This document shows positions 1 through 10,168 of a DNA stretch of 63,964 nucleotides, one piece after another (the stretch's first letter is position 1; each line of letters starts with the position of its first letter). Under the pieces are notes generated by a model, which saw only the letters and a program-made list of their open reading frames with translations, was not told where the DNA came from and made no database searches. Source of the DNA: Paenibacillus sp. JCM 18996. Its GTDB lineage: Bacteria; Bacillota; Bacilli; Paenibacillales; NBRC-103111. The stretch covers positions 1 through 63,964 of the forward strand of contig BBFE01000016.1 in the NCBI GenBank assembly GCA_001313085.1, written 5' to 3'. The translations under genes and the position numbers were made by a program.

Positions 1-267
1 TCAACAACACAGTTTAACAGAGCCTTTTAAAAAAAATGAAGACGGATCTTTTAAGACGTTTCCAGCACATTAATGTGATCAATGTCATATCCTCGGCTAA
101 CTTCCATACCGTCTTGATTATGAAGTCCAAGCGTACCAACGATTTAATGCAATAAAGCGACGCAGAGAAAGAGTCGAGGTTTCGTGAGACTGACGTTCAC
201 TGTCGTAACACAGCTTGTGTAGTGCAGCTGCTCCTTGTTTTATTAAGCTACTTGAAGACGATTCGGG

Positions 268-1097
268 TTACGCCCTTAGGCGCTTTATATCTTCCCTAGG
301 TGGAAAGCCAAACATACGGGAATATTCACGACTGAACTGCGATGGACTTTCGTATCCTACCCGGAATGCAGCTTCAGTCGCATCTGCCGATTCGGTTAAC
401 AGCAGTCGGCGGGCTTCCTGAAGTCTCAATTGTTTTTTTTGGTACTGAATTGGCTCATGGCAGTTACTTCTTTAAAGTGCCGATGTAACGAAGAAACACT
501 CATATTTGCGATCTCGGCAAGCTCTTCAATCCGAAAAGAACGAACATAGTTATTCGTGATATGCTCGATAACGTCATTTATTTGATGGGCGGAGCTGCCT
601 GCTATTGCAATTTGCCCAAGAGTAATCCCATACTCGCCTTGAAGAATTCGATACAGAATTTCCTTCGTATGCAGGGGCGCAAGTACTTGGATATCCTTTG
701 GGGCATCAAGCAAACGAGCCAACCTGATGACCGCATTCGTTAAAGGCGTGTCAATCCGGCTGACAAACATCCCTCGCATTGCATTTTCTCTGGGTCCTAC
801 CCTTGTTTCAGAATCACGCAAAACCTCTAAAATTTGATTCTCCGTAAACTCAAGTTTAAAACCCAAATATGGAACATCGGAGGTCGCTTCAGTGACAAGG
901 GCGGTAACGGGTAGATGAACGGAAGCAACAAGGTAATCGGTAGGGGTATATCTAAACCGGTCCTCACCCAGCCATACCTCCTTCGCCCCTTGGACCACCA
1001 TGCAGAAGGAAGGCTTGTAAACTCCATGGTTGGGTACAGATGCATTAGAATCCCGCATAACTTCCATGAGGACCGCCTGATCGATTTGATTATTCAT
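268..1097 (-). pseudogene. AraC-family transcriptional regulator, 5'-truncated and frameshifted
   Basis: Transcription factor with an AraC_N-type sensor part (VYKPSFCMVVQG, then LGEDRFRYTP and YLVASVHLP) and a C-terminal double helix-turn-helix ([31 protein letters not shown]). The last ~60 codons lie in another frame: after MS the expected PIQYQ appears only if one C is restored at about 450-453. The stop is then at 268-270. Homology to the regulator family ends near the ATG at 1058. The upstream ATG at 1097 would start a peptide that is simply antisense to the aldo/keto reductase remnant next door, so the native start and promoter look lost. Family assignment is firm; the target is unknown, though a neighbouring reductase is the usual partner. 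Probably non-functional as drawn. Confidence 0.75.
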
Positions 1098-1505
1098 AAT
1101 GAAGTCGTTCCTGCCGTAAACCAGGTTGAAACGCACCCATTCAACCAACAAATTGAAAATGCAAAATTCATGAAAGAGAATAATGTTCAAATTGAATCCT
1201 GGGCGCCTTTTGCAGAGGGTAAAAGTAACTTGTTCCAGAATGAGTTATTGGTATCCATTGCTGAAAAGCATAACAAATCCGTTGCTCAGGTCGTTTTACG
1301 TTGGCTGACTCAAAGAGAAGTTGTTGTAATTCCAAAATCAGTCCGTAAGGAAAGAATTATCGAAAACTTCAACATCTTTGACTTTGAATTGAGCCAGGAT
1401 TATATGGATAAGATTACCACACTTGATACGAAACAGAGCCTGTTCTTTTCACATCGTGATCCTGAAATGGTGAAATGGATCGGCACCCGTAAAATTCATG
1501 ATTAA
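1059..1505 (+). pseudogene. 3' half of an aldo/keto reductase
   Basis: NADPH-dependent aldo/keto reductases reduce aldehydes and ketones in a TIM-barrel fold. Here only the second half exists, starting abruptly at NFHEDRLIDLI. It continues through EVVPAVNQVETHPF, IESWAPFAEG, VVLRWLTQREVVVIPKS and FFSHRDPEMVKWIGTR to the stop at 1503-1505. The catalytic Asp/Tyr/Lys region of the N-terminal half is absent, and no start codon or ribosome binding site precedes it. The retained part has no A/T run of five or more and is uninterrupted, so the truncation is not a homopolymer artefact. It abuts the AraC gene head-to-head; a deletion of the shared promoter and both 5' ends would explain this. Confidence 0.8.
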
Positions 1506-1513
1506 TGTTCAAA

Positions 1514-1551
1514 AAAAGCGTGTGAATTAACATGGCATGTCACACGCTTTT
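1514..1551. terminator. Rho-independent terminator hairpin after the reductase remnant
   Basis: A 12-bp inverted repeat (AAAAGCGTGTGA ... TCACACGCTTTT) with a 14-nt loop, flanked by an A run on the left and a short T run on the right. It lies just after the stop at 1505 and could act in both directions. Confidence 0.7.
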
Positions 1552-1587
1552 CCATTACGACAAAAAAAGTAAGGAGAGCGCCCGGTT

Positions 1588-2578
1588 ACGGATTTTACGA
1601 AACTTGGAAACACCGGTTTGGACGTTTCTCGAATCTGCCTTGGTTGTATGGGCTTTGGTGTAGCAGAACGGTGGACCCACCCGTGGGTAATTGATGAAGA
1701 GCATAGCCGTCCGGTTAATAAAAAAAGCTCTTGAACTGGGCATTAATTTTTTTTGATACGGCGAATTTATATTCAGATGGAACCAGCGAGGAAATTGTTG
1801 GACGTGCGTTAAAGGATTATGCTAATCGGGATGAAATAGTCCTTGCCACGAAGGTTTGGGGGCGCATGCATCAAGGTCCAAATGGTGCAGGGCTATCCCG
1901 AAAAGCAATCATGAGTGAAATTGATAAAAGCCTCAAGAGACTGGGAACCGATTACGTCGATTTGTATCAAATCCATCGTTGGGACTACACTACGCCTATC
2001 GAAGAGACCATGGAAGCCATGCATGATGTCGTGAAGGCGGGCAAAGCAAGATACATTGGTGCTTCAGCGATGTATGCCTGGCAGTTCTTGAAGGCGCTGC
2101 ATGTTGCAGAGAAGAATGGGTGGACACGGTTTGTGTCCATGCAGAACCATCTAAACCTCATATACCGTGAAGAGGAACGCGAGATGTTGCCTCTTTGTAG
2201 GCAAGAAAAAAAATCGGCGTGATTCCATATAGTCCGCTTGCATCAGGAAGATTGACGCGTGATCGTGGGGAAACAACAGATCGTTCCAAAACCGATCAAG
2301 TTCAAAAAAAAGAAAATATGATGCAATGGCTGACGCTGATCAATCGATTGTGGATCGTGTGGCAGAACTTGCAGAAAAAAACATGGAGTTCCCCGCTCTC
2401 GAATCGCACTTGCATGGGTATTGCAAAAAAACGACCGGTAACAGCACCTATTGTCGGTGCTACGAAGTCGCCCCACCTTGAAGATGCGGTAGGTGCGCTT
2501 TCGTTAAAGTTAACACCTGAAGAAATTACGCACTTGGAAGAGCCGTATGTGCCACACCCAGTGGTCGGTGCGAATTGA
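1588..2578 (+). CDS. Aldo/keto reductase, YajO-like (frameshifted)
   Basis: Full-length aldo/keto reductase of the E. coli YajO type, judged by the order of conserved blocks: KLGNTGLDVSRICLGCMGFG, GINFFDTANLYSDG (catalytic Asp/Tyr), LATKVWGR (catalytic Lys), LYQIHRWDYTTPIEET, ARYIGASAMYAW, MQNHLNLIYREEEREMLPLC, VIPYSPLASGRLTRD, and the C-terminal YVPHPVVGAN. AAGGAG at 1571-1576 points to a start at 1588, which reads ACG where ATG would fit. Frame is lost at the 8-T run near 1745-1752 and the A runs at 2206-2213, 2304-2311, 2375-2381 and 2425-2431. Each is one or two bases longer than the family frame needs. Substrate unknown; the reductase fold and cofactor class are safe. Confidence 0.85.
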
Positions 2579-2731
2579 TTGTAAGCTGTTGCAGGAACCA
2601 AGCCTGACGCACAACTTTTTTTATCAGGCTGGTATTGCAGCGTAGTGATACATAATAAAGCCTGGTTGTTGATACGACGGGTACGATAGTTTGGCTCTGT
2701 TATCCTTGATTGTTGATTTTTTGACCGAAAG

Positions 2732-2757
2732 AAAAAAACCGCCATTTAATGACGGTT
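2732..2757 (-). terminator. Rho-independent terminator of the tiny membrane protein gene
   Basis: Read on the minus strand: AACCGTCAT, TTAA loop side, ATGGCGGTT, then seven T. It lies about 65 bases after the stop of the YjcZ-type gene at 2822. Confidence 0.75.
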
Positions 2758-2821
2758 CCATACTGACTGCACTTCGTAGCCGACTAGAGTTACAGAGTAG
2801 TCGGCGTTCTCGCGTTAAACT

Positions 2822-2932
2822 TTAGTAACCACAGATGTGACGAGCCACAATGACCAGAAGAATAAACAGGACCAAGATAACGGCAGTGCTGGTAAAGTGA
2901 TGACCATAACCTGCGCAGCTGTAAGCTCCCAA
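2822..2932 (-). CDS. YjcZ-type tiny transmembrane sporulation protein (36 aa)
   Basis: A 36-residue reading frame starting with TTG at 2932, preceded by GGGGAGG eight bases upstream, which decides the start. The peptide begins GAYSCAGYGHHFTSTAV and continues into one hydrophobic helix, ILVLFILLVIVA, with a short RHICGY tail. Small Gly/Tyr-rich N-terminus plus a single membrane helix is the pattern of the YjcZ/tiny-TM family of Bacillales, often expressed in sporulation. It stands alone with its own terminator. Family call is good; function in the cell is unknown. Confidence 0.8.
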   Translation of the reverse strand: MGAYSCAGYGHHFTSTAVILVLFILLVIVARHICGY

Positions 2933-3169
2933 GTTCGTTCCTCCCCTCGAGAGTAATGACACTACGATATATTCATATGACCGTCACTTCAATCTTGCTT
3001 GTGCACATACCTCAGAAGATATTTGTTTAACGGCGTTTGTAGTACCACCTGTTTGTTAGATTGGTAGGAATTACACCTATCGGCAAAGGTGGCAGCTGAA
3101 AGTTTAGGTCAGCACGCAATCTCTGTTTAATCTACTAAATTCCCAGGTGTATCGTCAACGCTAAATGGC

Positions 3170-3421
3170 TTATTTGAAGAAACCGTAGGGATTACCTGAA
3201 ATTTGAATTCGAATCTCGGGAGTAAACTGGATAGCTGCTGGTGCCTCCCTGAATTTGGACAATAATGATTTAGGCAAAGGTACACTTCCGTCGTAATACA
3301 ACGGTTTGCTTTCCGCTTCGCTTTTTTGCTTCGTTTGCCAAATGTAAAACCCCCCTGTTTTGCGTTTCATTTGAAATATTGCATTGTCCATTCCCATAAC
3401 ACCCATAAGCCTTATTTTCAC
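3170..3421 (-). CDS. Hypothetical protein (83 aa)
   Basis: Not recognised. The frame MKIRLMGVMGMDNAIF... to ...SGNPYGFFK is open for 83 codons and rather hydrophilic, with no signal peptide or membrane segment. No good Shine-Dalgarno was found ahead of its ATG, and both flanks are non-coding. It may be a fragment of a larger lost gene. Confidence 0.3.
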   Translation of the reverse strand: MKIRLMGVMGMDNAIFQMKRKTGGFYIWQTKQKSEAESKPLYYDGSVPLPKSLLSKFREAPAAIQFTPEIRIQISGNPYGFFK

Positions 3422-3609
3422 AAAAGATTGGTCACTAGCTGTTATTTTAAATGTTGATTCCCCTCAAAAGGTCTCAACTTTATCTCAAGATTTTACAGCA
3501 GTCTCAAAGGAAAGTTTTGTTCCCTATCGAATAGATATATTTAGATCTACTATCAATATTCACAACTTACACAAGGTAAGGGAAAATATACGAGTATAGG
3601 TGGCATACA

Positions 3610-5692
3610 ATGCAGAGTCTGAACCAAGCTTTAACCATAGAGCGAAGCCGTTTATTTGTAGGGAGAGAACAGGAACTGACCTACATACAAAATTGGTTGA
3701 CTCAGCAGGACGCGCCGACTGAGGTGGTCTTCATCTCCGGTATAGGGGGCATTGGCAAGTCAGCCCTGGTGCTCAAATTTTTTTTAAATATGGCACAGGA
3801 TGAAAATATGTTATCCATCTGGCTGGATGGCCGTGCAGTCGTGGCAACACCCGCCGGATTTCTGGAATCTCTGCAAACATCTTTAGTTCAAAATTCACGT
3901 TTACTTTCTGCGTCCAAGACATCTTTGTCGGATATTGTAATATCTATTTCTCAGCAGCGTACCTTGATATGCATAGATAATTATGAACATCTTCACCAAA
4001 TAGAAGGTTGGCTGCGTCAAGTGTTCCTCCCTAAACTGTCAGCAGAAGGTGTCCTAATCATACTTGCGGATAGACAAGAAATGACGATTGAGTGGCAGAA
4101 CGATTTGGCTTGGCGCAAACACGTTAAACAAATGTGCCTGGCCCCTATTGCACGGCCTGAGGCTAAAGAATTTTACAAAAAAACATTGGTGTGGACGACA
4201 ATTTTGAGATAGAGCGGCTCATCAACGAAACCAAGGGACTGCCACTCGCAATGGCTCTTTCAGCCGATAAGGCAAATTTAACAAAACTAGACTCAGATAA
4301 GTCCCAATGGCCTGTTTCGCTGCTTGTGAGCGCACAGCTCTTACGCGAAGTGGCCGAATCCGACCTTCAGGAGTCCTGGATTTACTCTGTATATTGCCAC
4401 AGTCAAATCCGGAATTGCTCGGGCGATTGCTTGTCGCTCCTCTTACAGCTCTGCAACTGCATCAGCTCACTCGGCTGTCCTTTGTACGTCCCACGATGGG
4501 AGGCTTTGCCCTGCACGACGTGCACGTGCTCACCTGCAGGACGATTTCTTGCATCGGGAACCTGCACATTATAAGGCGCTCCGTTACCGAATTGTTCAGG
4601 AAATGATCAAGGAACTCAAAACAGAGGACATCCTGCAAAAAAACAAACCATCAACGATTTACTTGCCATATGCAGAGATTTTTTTTCAGGTAAATATGAC
4701 CCCTATCATCTCAACAAACCCGCAATCCATGACCATGGAATCGTTCCGCGAAAGCGATCTCCCCATCTGCACGAGCTAATCACGGAACAAGCGCGTTTAG
4801 GTTTAGCTATCTCCCTTGAATCGGATGCCAAGTCCATGAGCTTTTGGATGCATTAGCCCGGCAATTTCCGGAGTACTTCCGGGTTTTCCGGTCGAAAAAA
4901 AACGGCATTCCCCTTACGTTTAGCGTAGGATTGCTGCTATATCGGGAAACCATTGATTTTCTGGAGCCCTTCATTCCTCATGTACTGGAGAACTGTTATC
5001 CGTTGGAGATCCGTCGCATGAAGCAATTGCGGCTTTATGAAGCAGACACTCATTATCAGCTATTGGCTGCTTCAACGAGTCAAGATCCCCATTATTCGTT
5101 CTATGAATTGAACGGTATTTTGCTGGCGGACCATTTTTTCCACTTATTCGGTTATGGGCCTGCGCTGCACAGTCATTACCAAGCTGGAAGAGACGGTCTC
5201 GTTTATGCGGGGAGTGGGCTTTCCTATTAGAGCGCTTCTCGGCCTGCCTGAAGAACATCCTTCATACGGTGCTTCGATCATTGAGTTCGATTTACGCAGC
5301 TTGGATTTCGGTAACTTTGTGCTCGCCTTGCTCCATGCCTTCGACAATAATGTGAACTTGGAAGCCGACCCGGTGTCAACGGAGACTGATATCAAAACCG
5401 TATTAAAGTTGGGCAAAAAAATGCGGACTCCCTTGGTAAAACGGCGTTTGCCCGCAACGTAAACAGCAGCGGCATTCTCTTGCAGCAGAAGCTTCAGGAA
5501 TTGTTAAACCAGGAACCTCCGCTGCCACCGCTCAACAAGAGGATGCAGGATTTGCTTCGTCTTATGTATGATGAGCCTCATCTGAATGTTGAAATTGCGG
5601 CTTCCAGAATGCACATCAGCAGGGCGACTTATTACCGGGATCAGCGCGAAGCCTTGCGTCATTTGAATGAATTGCTGAACAAATTTTTTTGA
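3610..5692 (+). CDS. STAND-type P-loop ATPase with C-terminal HTH (frameshifted)
   Basis: A large regulator-like ATPase. Near the N-terminus is FVGREQELTYIQNWL, then a Walker A (GIGGIGKSALV, about residues 43-53), LICIDNYEHL (Walker B-like) and later ETKGLPLAMALSADKA, typical of NB-ARC/STAND ATPases. The middle (YRETIDFLEPFIPHVLEN, SFYELNGILLADHFFHLFGYG) has no family I can name. The end, SRMHISRATYYRDQREALRHL, looks like a helix-turn-helix. The start at 3610 follows AGGTGG with 7-base spacing. The frame breaks at A/T runs at 4177-4183, 4637-4643, 4679-4686 and 5415-5421 and at places without runs near 4300-4520 and 5150. STAND ATPases switch by nucleotide-driven oligomerisation; the signal and targets here are unknown. 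Confidence 0.7.
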
Positions 5693-5714
5693 TGCCAAAA
5701 GATAGTGCGTGCAG

Positions 5715-6984
5715 TTAGTTTTCCATAATATAGTTATTCAAAAAAAAGGCGTTGCGGAATTTTCCTTGGGGGTCACAGTGAAGCAGCAGCTCTCGAAAGT
5801 CGGGCAGCTTCTCGTAGAGCGATTGCAGCCGAGCGGGCGGCATGGCAAACAGCTTGCCCCAGTGTGGACGAGCATGGAAGGGCTGAAGCTGTTTTTTCGA
5901 TCATAGGCAAAACTTGTTGAACTGCCCCCCAATCAGCTTTCCACGTAAAGTGGATAGCAACCGACTCCTGCTTGTAACAGGGGCTCATCCACAGATCGTC
6001 TTGTGCAATCGTGCGAACCTCTGAAACATGCAGGAGTGGCGTTATGTACTCCCACAGCCGGTCAATCGCACACAATGCATGATATGCGTCTTGACGCGCT
6101 ACAAAATACTCGCTTTGCAGCTCATCGCCGGTGCTTGGGGTGAAATCCATGCGAAAATGCGGCAGCCGTTCGTGCCAAGGTCCCGGAATGCCCATCTGTT
6201 CGTTGCAATTCTCCGAAGTGTGGCCTGGCACTGGGTGCCGATGTGCGGTTGCTCGTATCGCGCCGAGAAACTCAGGCTCCGCCTGCATGGAGACTTGATC
6301 TGTTATTCTGTGCTTTAGCCAGGCTTGATTAAACGTCGCATCCTTCCAGTCCGTGAATAGACTGACACTGTAAGCACTGGAGAAAATATCGTCAAAGTGA
6401 TCTTCAAGTTGCGCTAGTGGCAAGTTATCGTATACGTACTGGCTCATCTGAAATGCCGGGATCAAATCCAGGGTGATTTTCGTGACTACGCCCAATCCCC
6501 CAAGTGCTACGGCTGCTCCGGAGATGAGCCCGTCTTGTTGTTCACGTGAAAACACGACCACCTCTCCATCTGCTTTCACTATCTCCAGGGAATGAACCGC
6601 TGTTGCAAGATTCCCGTTCCGATCACCGGAACCATGAGTTGCCGTCGCGCATGCACCTGCAACGGTAATGTGCGGCAGCGACGCCAAGTTGTGCAACGCA
6701 TAGCCGTTGCCGTGAAGATATTGGCACAGTTCTCCGTACTGTACTCCAGCTTCGACAGTTACCCTATTACGCGTATGGTCTAATGCTGTCACTCGGTTAA
6801 TCTTCTCAAGTGAGAGAAGGCTTTCAGTGGAATCGGCGATTCCATTAAACGAATGGCGGGTGCCGAGCACCTTTATTCGACTGCTGCGAGCCACCAATTC
6901 TTGTACTTGCTCCATGTTTTCCGGAACATGTAGTTCCGAGGCGCTGTATCTGTAGTTGCCTGCCCAGTTTCGATCATTATCCAC
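5715..6984 (-). CDS. FAD-dependent alditol/sugar-lactone oxidase-like protein (frameshifted)
   Basis: Vanillyl-alcohol-oxidase family flavoprotein of about 422 residues. The N-terminal FAD domain carries GTRHSFNGIADS, whose His matches the residue that binds FAD covalently in Streptomyces alditol oxidase, and TATHGSGDRNG. The C-terminal part has the ALO-type LWMSPCYKQESVAIHFTW. The expected RPHWGKLF appears after the T6 run at 5892-5897 is shortened by one; the true stop is then at 5715-5717. Such enzymes oxidise polyols or aldonolactones with O2, giving H2O2. It is convergent with the STAND gene, 22 bases apart. Exact substrate not predictable. Confidence 0.8.
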
Positions 6985-7258
6985 GACTTAACACTCCTTC
7001 CCAGACTAATCCGGATAATCATGCTGCTGTAATGAGACCAGCTTCATCAACTATTGTCCTTCTCACATGCCATGGTGATTTTCCTTATCTTAGCACATCG
7101 TTGAACTGTATTGCCCATTTTAGGAAAAAAAAAGAAGATCTGCGAAGAGAGGAATTGGAAAAAAACGAAACAAATTAAGGCGGCCGGGGCACCAAAAAAG
7201 AAATACCCCTGCGACGCGGGAAGGGTGAGTGTCGGAATGAAACATCCGGCAGATTGTC

Positions 7259-8121
7259 TTAGGCGAAATTCACTCCTTTAAAGATATAAGTGACTGCAAT
7301 TTTTTCTGCTGAAGCGATCAATTTTGCTCTTTCCTCTTCATCCAGCGTCAAAGGCAGCGTTTCGCGCACACCGGAGCGATCGACAATGCAGGGAATCCCC
7401 TAATACACGTCGGAAATCCCGTGATAGCTCTGCATCAGTGTGGAAACCGTTAAAACCGCCGATTCATCATGCAGGATGGCCGCGCAGATTCGGTCGATCG
7501 CCAGAGCTATAGCGTAATAAGTGGAGCCCTTGGCTTTGATGATTTGATAGGCAGCATCCCGGGTATTCTGATATATTTCCTGCTTTTTTCAACGGATCGA
7601 GCTGCACCTTGGTCCCGGCGATATTAGCCAAGCTCCATACAGCCAGCTCCGAATCCCCGTATTCGCCGATAATATGGGCATGCACGCTGCGAGGGTCAAT
7701 CTGAAAATGCTGGCCGACCAGAAACCGCAGGCGTGCGCTGTCCAGCAGCGTCCCCGTTCCGATAATCCGTCCTGCCGGCCAACCCGAACGTTTCCAGGAA
7801 TAGTAAGACAAGATATCCACGGGATTAGTCGCAATCAGTAAAATACCGGTCTGATTGTAGCTGGTTACGCTGTCGATGATGTCCGCGAGCAATAATGATG
7901 ATATCCGCCCCTTGGCAATCCTCATACGATCCGGACCGGACTTGGGATCCTCCGACAAAAGGCAGCCCATAATTCATATCCAGCGCATCGCCCATCGCTT
8001 TATCCGTGTTCACGTAGATCAGAATCAGTTCCTCCGCCTGCCCTCTTAAAAAAAGCGTATACGCCGTGGTAGATCCGACGGCCCCTATTCCGATGACGAC
8101 GATTTTTTTTCTCTTGTCCAT
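7259..8121 (-). pseudogene. ldh: L-lactate dehydrogenase, internally deleted
   Basis: NAD-dependent pyruvate/lactate interconversion enzyme. Recognised by the Rossmann motif GIGAVGSTTAY, LLIATNPVDILSYYSWK, GTLLDSARLRFLV, the catalytic-His segment HIIGEYGDSE, and a C-terminal [15 protein letters not shown]. The nucleotide-binding Asp after strand 2 reads Tyr (LILIYVNTDKA). Between GADIIII and IIDSVTSYNQ about 20-25 codons are missing, exactly the mobile loop that carries the catalytic Gln and Arg of the family. TAG at 7400-7402 interrupts the C-terminus, and the T6 run at 7584-7589 shifts frame. The homopolymer could be an artefact, the rest less so; I call it a decayed gene. It stands alone. 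Confidence 0.75.
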
Positions 8122-8348
8122 TCCACGTACCTTCCTATCTTATACACCACAAGCACACGAACTTTGCAAACTATCACGCATCCCTATCTTAATCCGAATT
8201 AACGGCTTAATACTGTGACAAAGGTCACACCTCTCGTCTAGAGCCTTTTTTTTGCATTTTGATGTAAAATACCTTCATTGCCGCTCCCGCCGCAGCAGCA
8301 TAAAAAATACTGAGCTCCGATGAGCGATGTGATGATTCACGCGGGAAT

Positions 8349-8505
8349 TTATGCCGGTGCAATGGGCTCATAATTCAACTGTTCTATAGCAAGTTGAACC
8401 TTTTTTTGCGCGTTTCCCGATCAATACGAGGCTATCATTCAAAACTCGTGAGACGGTTGTCCTTGAAACGCCTGCCAGTTTAGCAACATCTATTATTGTT
8501 GCCAT
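8349..8505 (-). pseudogene. LacI-family regulator remnant (DNA-binding domain only)
   Basis: MATIIDVAKLAGVSRTTVSR and VLNDS are an intact LacI helix-turn-helix and hinge. After the T7 run at 8401-8407 the frame resumes as KVQLAIEQLNYEPIAPA and then stops. The whole ligand-binding domain (about 270 residues) is absent. A GGAAG-like site precedes the ATG at 8505. It lies directly behind a dehydrogenase remnant on the same strand, suggesting a lost sugar-utilisation locus. Confidence 0.75.
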
Positions 8506-8536
8506 TCGCTTCCGACAGGCCATGCTGTTCGACTTT

Positions 8537-8990
8537 TCAGGTAGCGGAATATTGTACTACTTCTGCAGAAGCACACGGGATCCAGGCACTTACTTCGATG
8601 AATAAGTGAGCATGGTGGACGCCGTGGTTATTAATCCAGCCCGCTCCCGCTTGCCCTTTCATGTGGCTCCAAGGCGTTCCTCCAAAAAAAAGCCGCGCTC
8701 CGTCACTTCAGCAGTAGCTGCATAATCTATTGTCAAGTATATCGGGCCCATGATACCGTCCCGAACTGCTCTTGAAATGGCAACCGCTTGAGCCCCCAGA
8801 ACAATCGGCTCGGATAATGTTAAAACCCTCTCATATTTTTTGGGCATCCGCAATCATTTTACGTCCGAATGACGACGATATTGCAAGGGGCTTCTGCATT
8901 TGTACATGCACCCCACGGCAAAGCAATCTTCCGCCGCCTTATGATGCAGATCATGCTGGTTCCTCGAGGCTCCACTGGTAAGATTTGATT
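8537..8990 (-). pseudogene. Gfo/Idh/MocA-family oxidoreductase fragment
   Basis: Piecewise translation gives HDLHHKAAEDCL, VHVQMQKPLAIS (the EKP-type motif of the family, here QKP), MIADAQKYERVLTLSEP, GIMGPIYLTIDYAA, then WINNHGVHHAHLF. This is the middle of an NAD(P)-dependent sugar or inositol dehydrogenase; the Rossmann N-terminus and most of the C-terminus are missing. Frame is lost at the A8 run near 8684-8691 and a 6-base run near 8837. The last codons before the stop at 8537 no longer match the family. With the LacI remnant it forms a degraded carbohydrate gene pair. Confidence 0.65.
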
Positions 8991-9154
8991 CTATATAGCA
9001 ATATCATTAATTCCGGTTGGTGGAGATGATTTTAGCTACGTTTAGAAGCTTGTACAAGATCAAACAGACCAATATTAAAAAAAACATGACTCCTGGATTA
9101 CGAAGTCATCTGTTGACCGCTTAGACAGAGTGTGGGGAAATATATCGCTAAATA

Positions 9155-9978
9155 CTAATGGATACTCGCGGCCCGATGTCCCCCCTTCCCCGTTAGCGCC
9201 ACTTCAAACATGTCGATAATTTCCAAAAAAATCTCTCCGCCTCGCGGAATACATGATCGGCCAATAACGGATGAATAATGCTTTTTTATTTTACATTGCT
9301 CAATCAAATCCCTGGCTGTTTTCTTGAAATCACGCAACGACTTGACGGAAACCCTGTTCTGGTCGAGGAATTGATTCAGCAGAGGAGCAGTTTGGGACTG
9401 AGGCGCATAGAGTCTAAGTCCCTCGCCTGGTACAGCAATTGATCAAAATCATGGCTGAAATCCCGTGCCTGTTCCACGAGCTTTCGTTCGGACGGATCCA
9501 GAAGATGCCCGATGAACTTGGCATGGTCAGCCATAATCCGCAGGAAGAACACATTTTCATCGATAATCGCATCCTGCAGCGGTTCCAGTTTGCCTTGGTT
9601 TAATTCAGCCAACCGGTTCCGAAAATAATTTGCTTCTCTGCTGGTATGATCCACTAATAAAGGAAAGTTGTTCTGCCCCGGCAGTTGACAGGTAACGATC
9701 AGTCCTAATACTTTTCGTTTAAAAGTCCAGATATGGGAAGCAGCCGTATACGCCTCGTTATTAAATTGCTGTATAGTCGACGGATCGGCGTTGGCACCCA
9801 GGGAATGCGATTTGTGCTCAATGCCCTCAAATATTTTGTAGAATGTATTGGCTTCGTTTATAAGCTGAGTGTCCTCACACCGGAATCCCAAACGTAAAAA
9901 ATAATGAATGTTCCTTCATAATCCTGGACCAAAAAAACGGATTTCGTCCAAAGAACGGGCAACAAACATATTAGACAT
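9155..9978 (-). CDS. DUF2935 protein (frameshifted)
   Basis: All-helical protein of about 270 residues with two related halves, each containing a [F][FW].RIM..H..F motif: RSLDEIRFW plus RIMKEHSLFLRLG at the start, and NVFFLRIMADHAKFIGHLLD near residue 160. This duplication is typical of the DUF2935 family of Bacillales, whose role is not established; the paired His residues suggest a metal-binding helical bundle. Start at 9978 (MSNMFVARS) is inferred after shortening T runs that split the first 30 codons (A7 at about 9932-9938 on the plus strand). A further shift at about 9400 has no homopolymer. Followed by no partner gene. Confidence 0.75.
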
Positions 9979-10095
9979 ACTTACGCCCCCATTCAGCAAT
10001 TTTACTTTAATCTATGCGAGCTAATTGGGTTAAAATACTGCTTAACAAAAAATTAGAAAAACCATTTCTTCAATATTAGCCCCAAAGAAGAGAGC

Positions 10096-10152
10096 AGAAA
10101 AAAAAGAAGCTTAGAAGGCAAAAAAATAGCATTGTCCCTTTAAGCTTCTTTT
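10096..10152 (-). terminator. Terminator between wrbA-like and DUF2935 genes
   Basis: Minus-strand inverted repeat AAAAGAAGCTTA ... TAAGCTTCTTTT with inner pairing AAGGG/CCTTC-like around an A/T loop, ending in a T-rich tail. It sits 17 bases after the stop of the flavoprotein gene. Confidence 0.7.
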
Positions 10153-10168
10153 ACTTAGTTCTTTTCTT

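Noticed and set aside
215..421. Plus-strand 68-codon frame at the left edge
   Set aside because: It is antisense to the shifted C-terminal HTH of the AraC gene.
2601..2630. AGCCTGA ... TCAGGCT inverted repeat as terminator of the second reductase
   Set aside because: The stem is only 7 bp, the loop contains the T run and no T tract follows; too weak to call.
5709..5906. Small plus-strand frame after the STAND gene
   Set aside because: It is antisense to the C-terminus of the FAD oxidase, whose RPHWGKLF motif lies there.
8160..8350. Further coding sequence of the LacI regulator
   Set aside because: Frames beyond 8349 show stops and no ligand-binding-domain motif.
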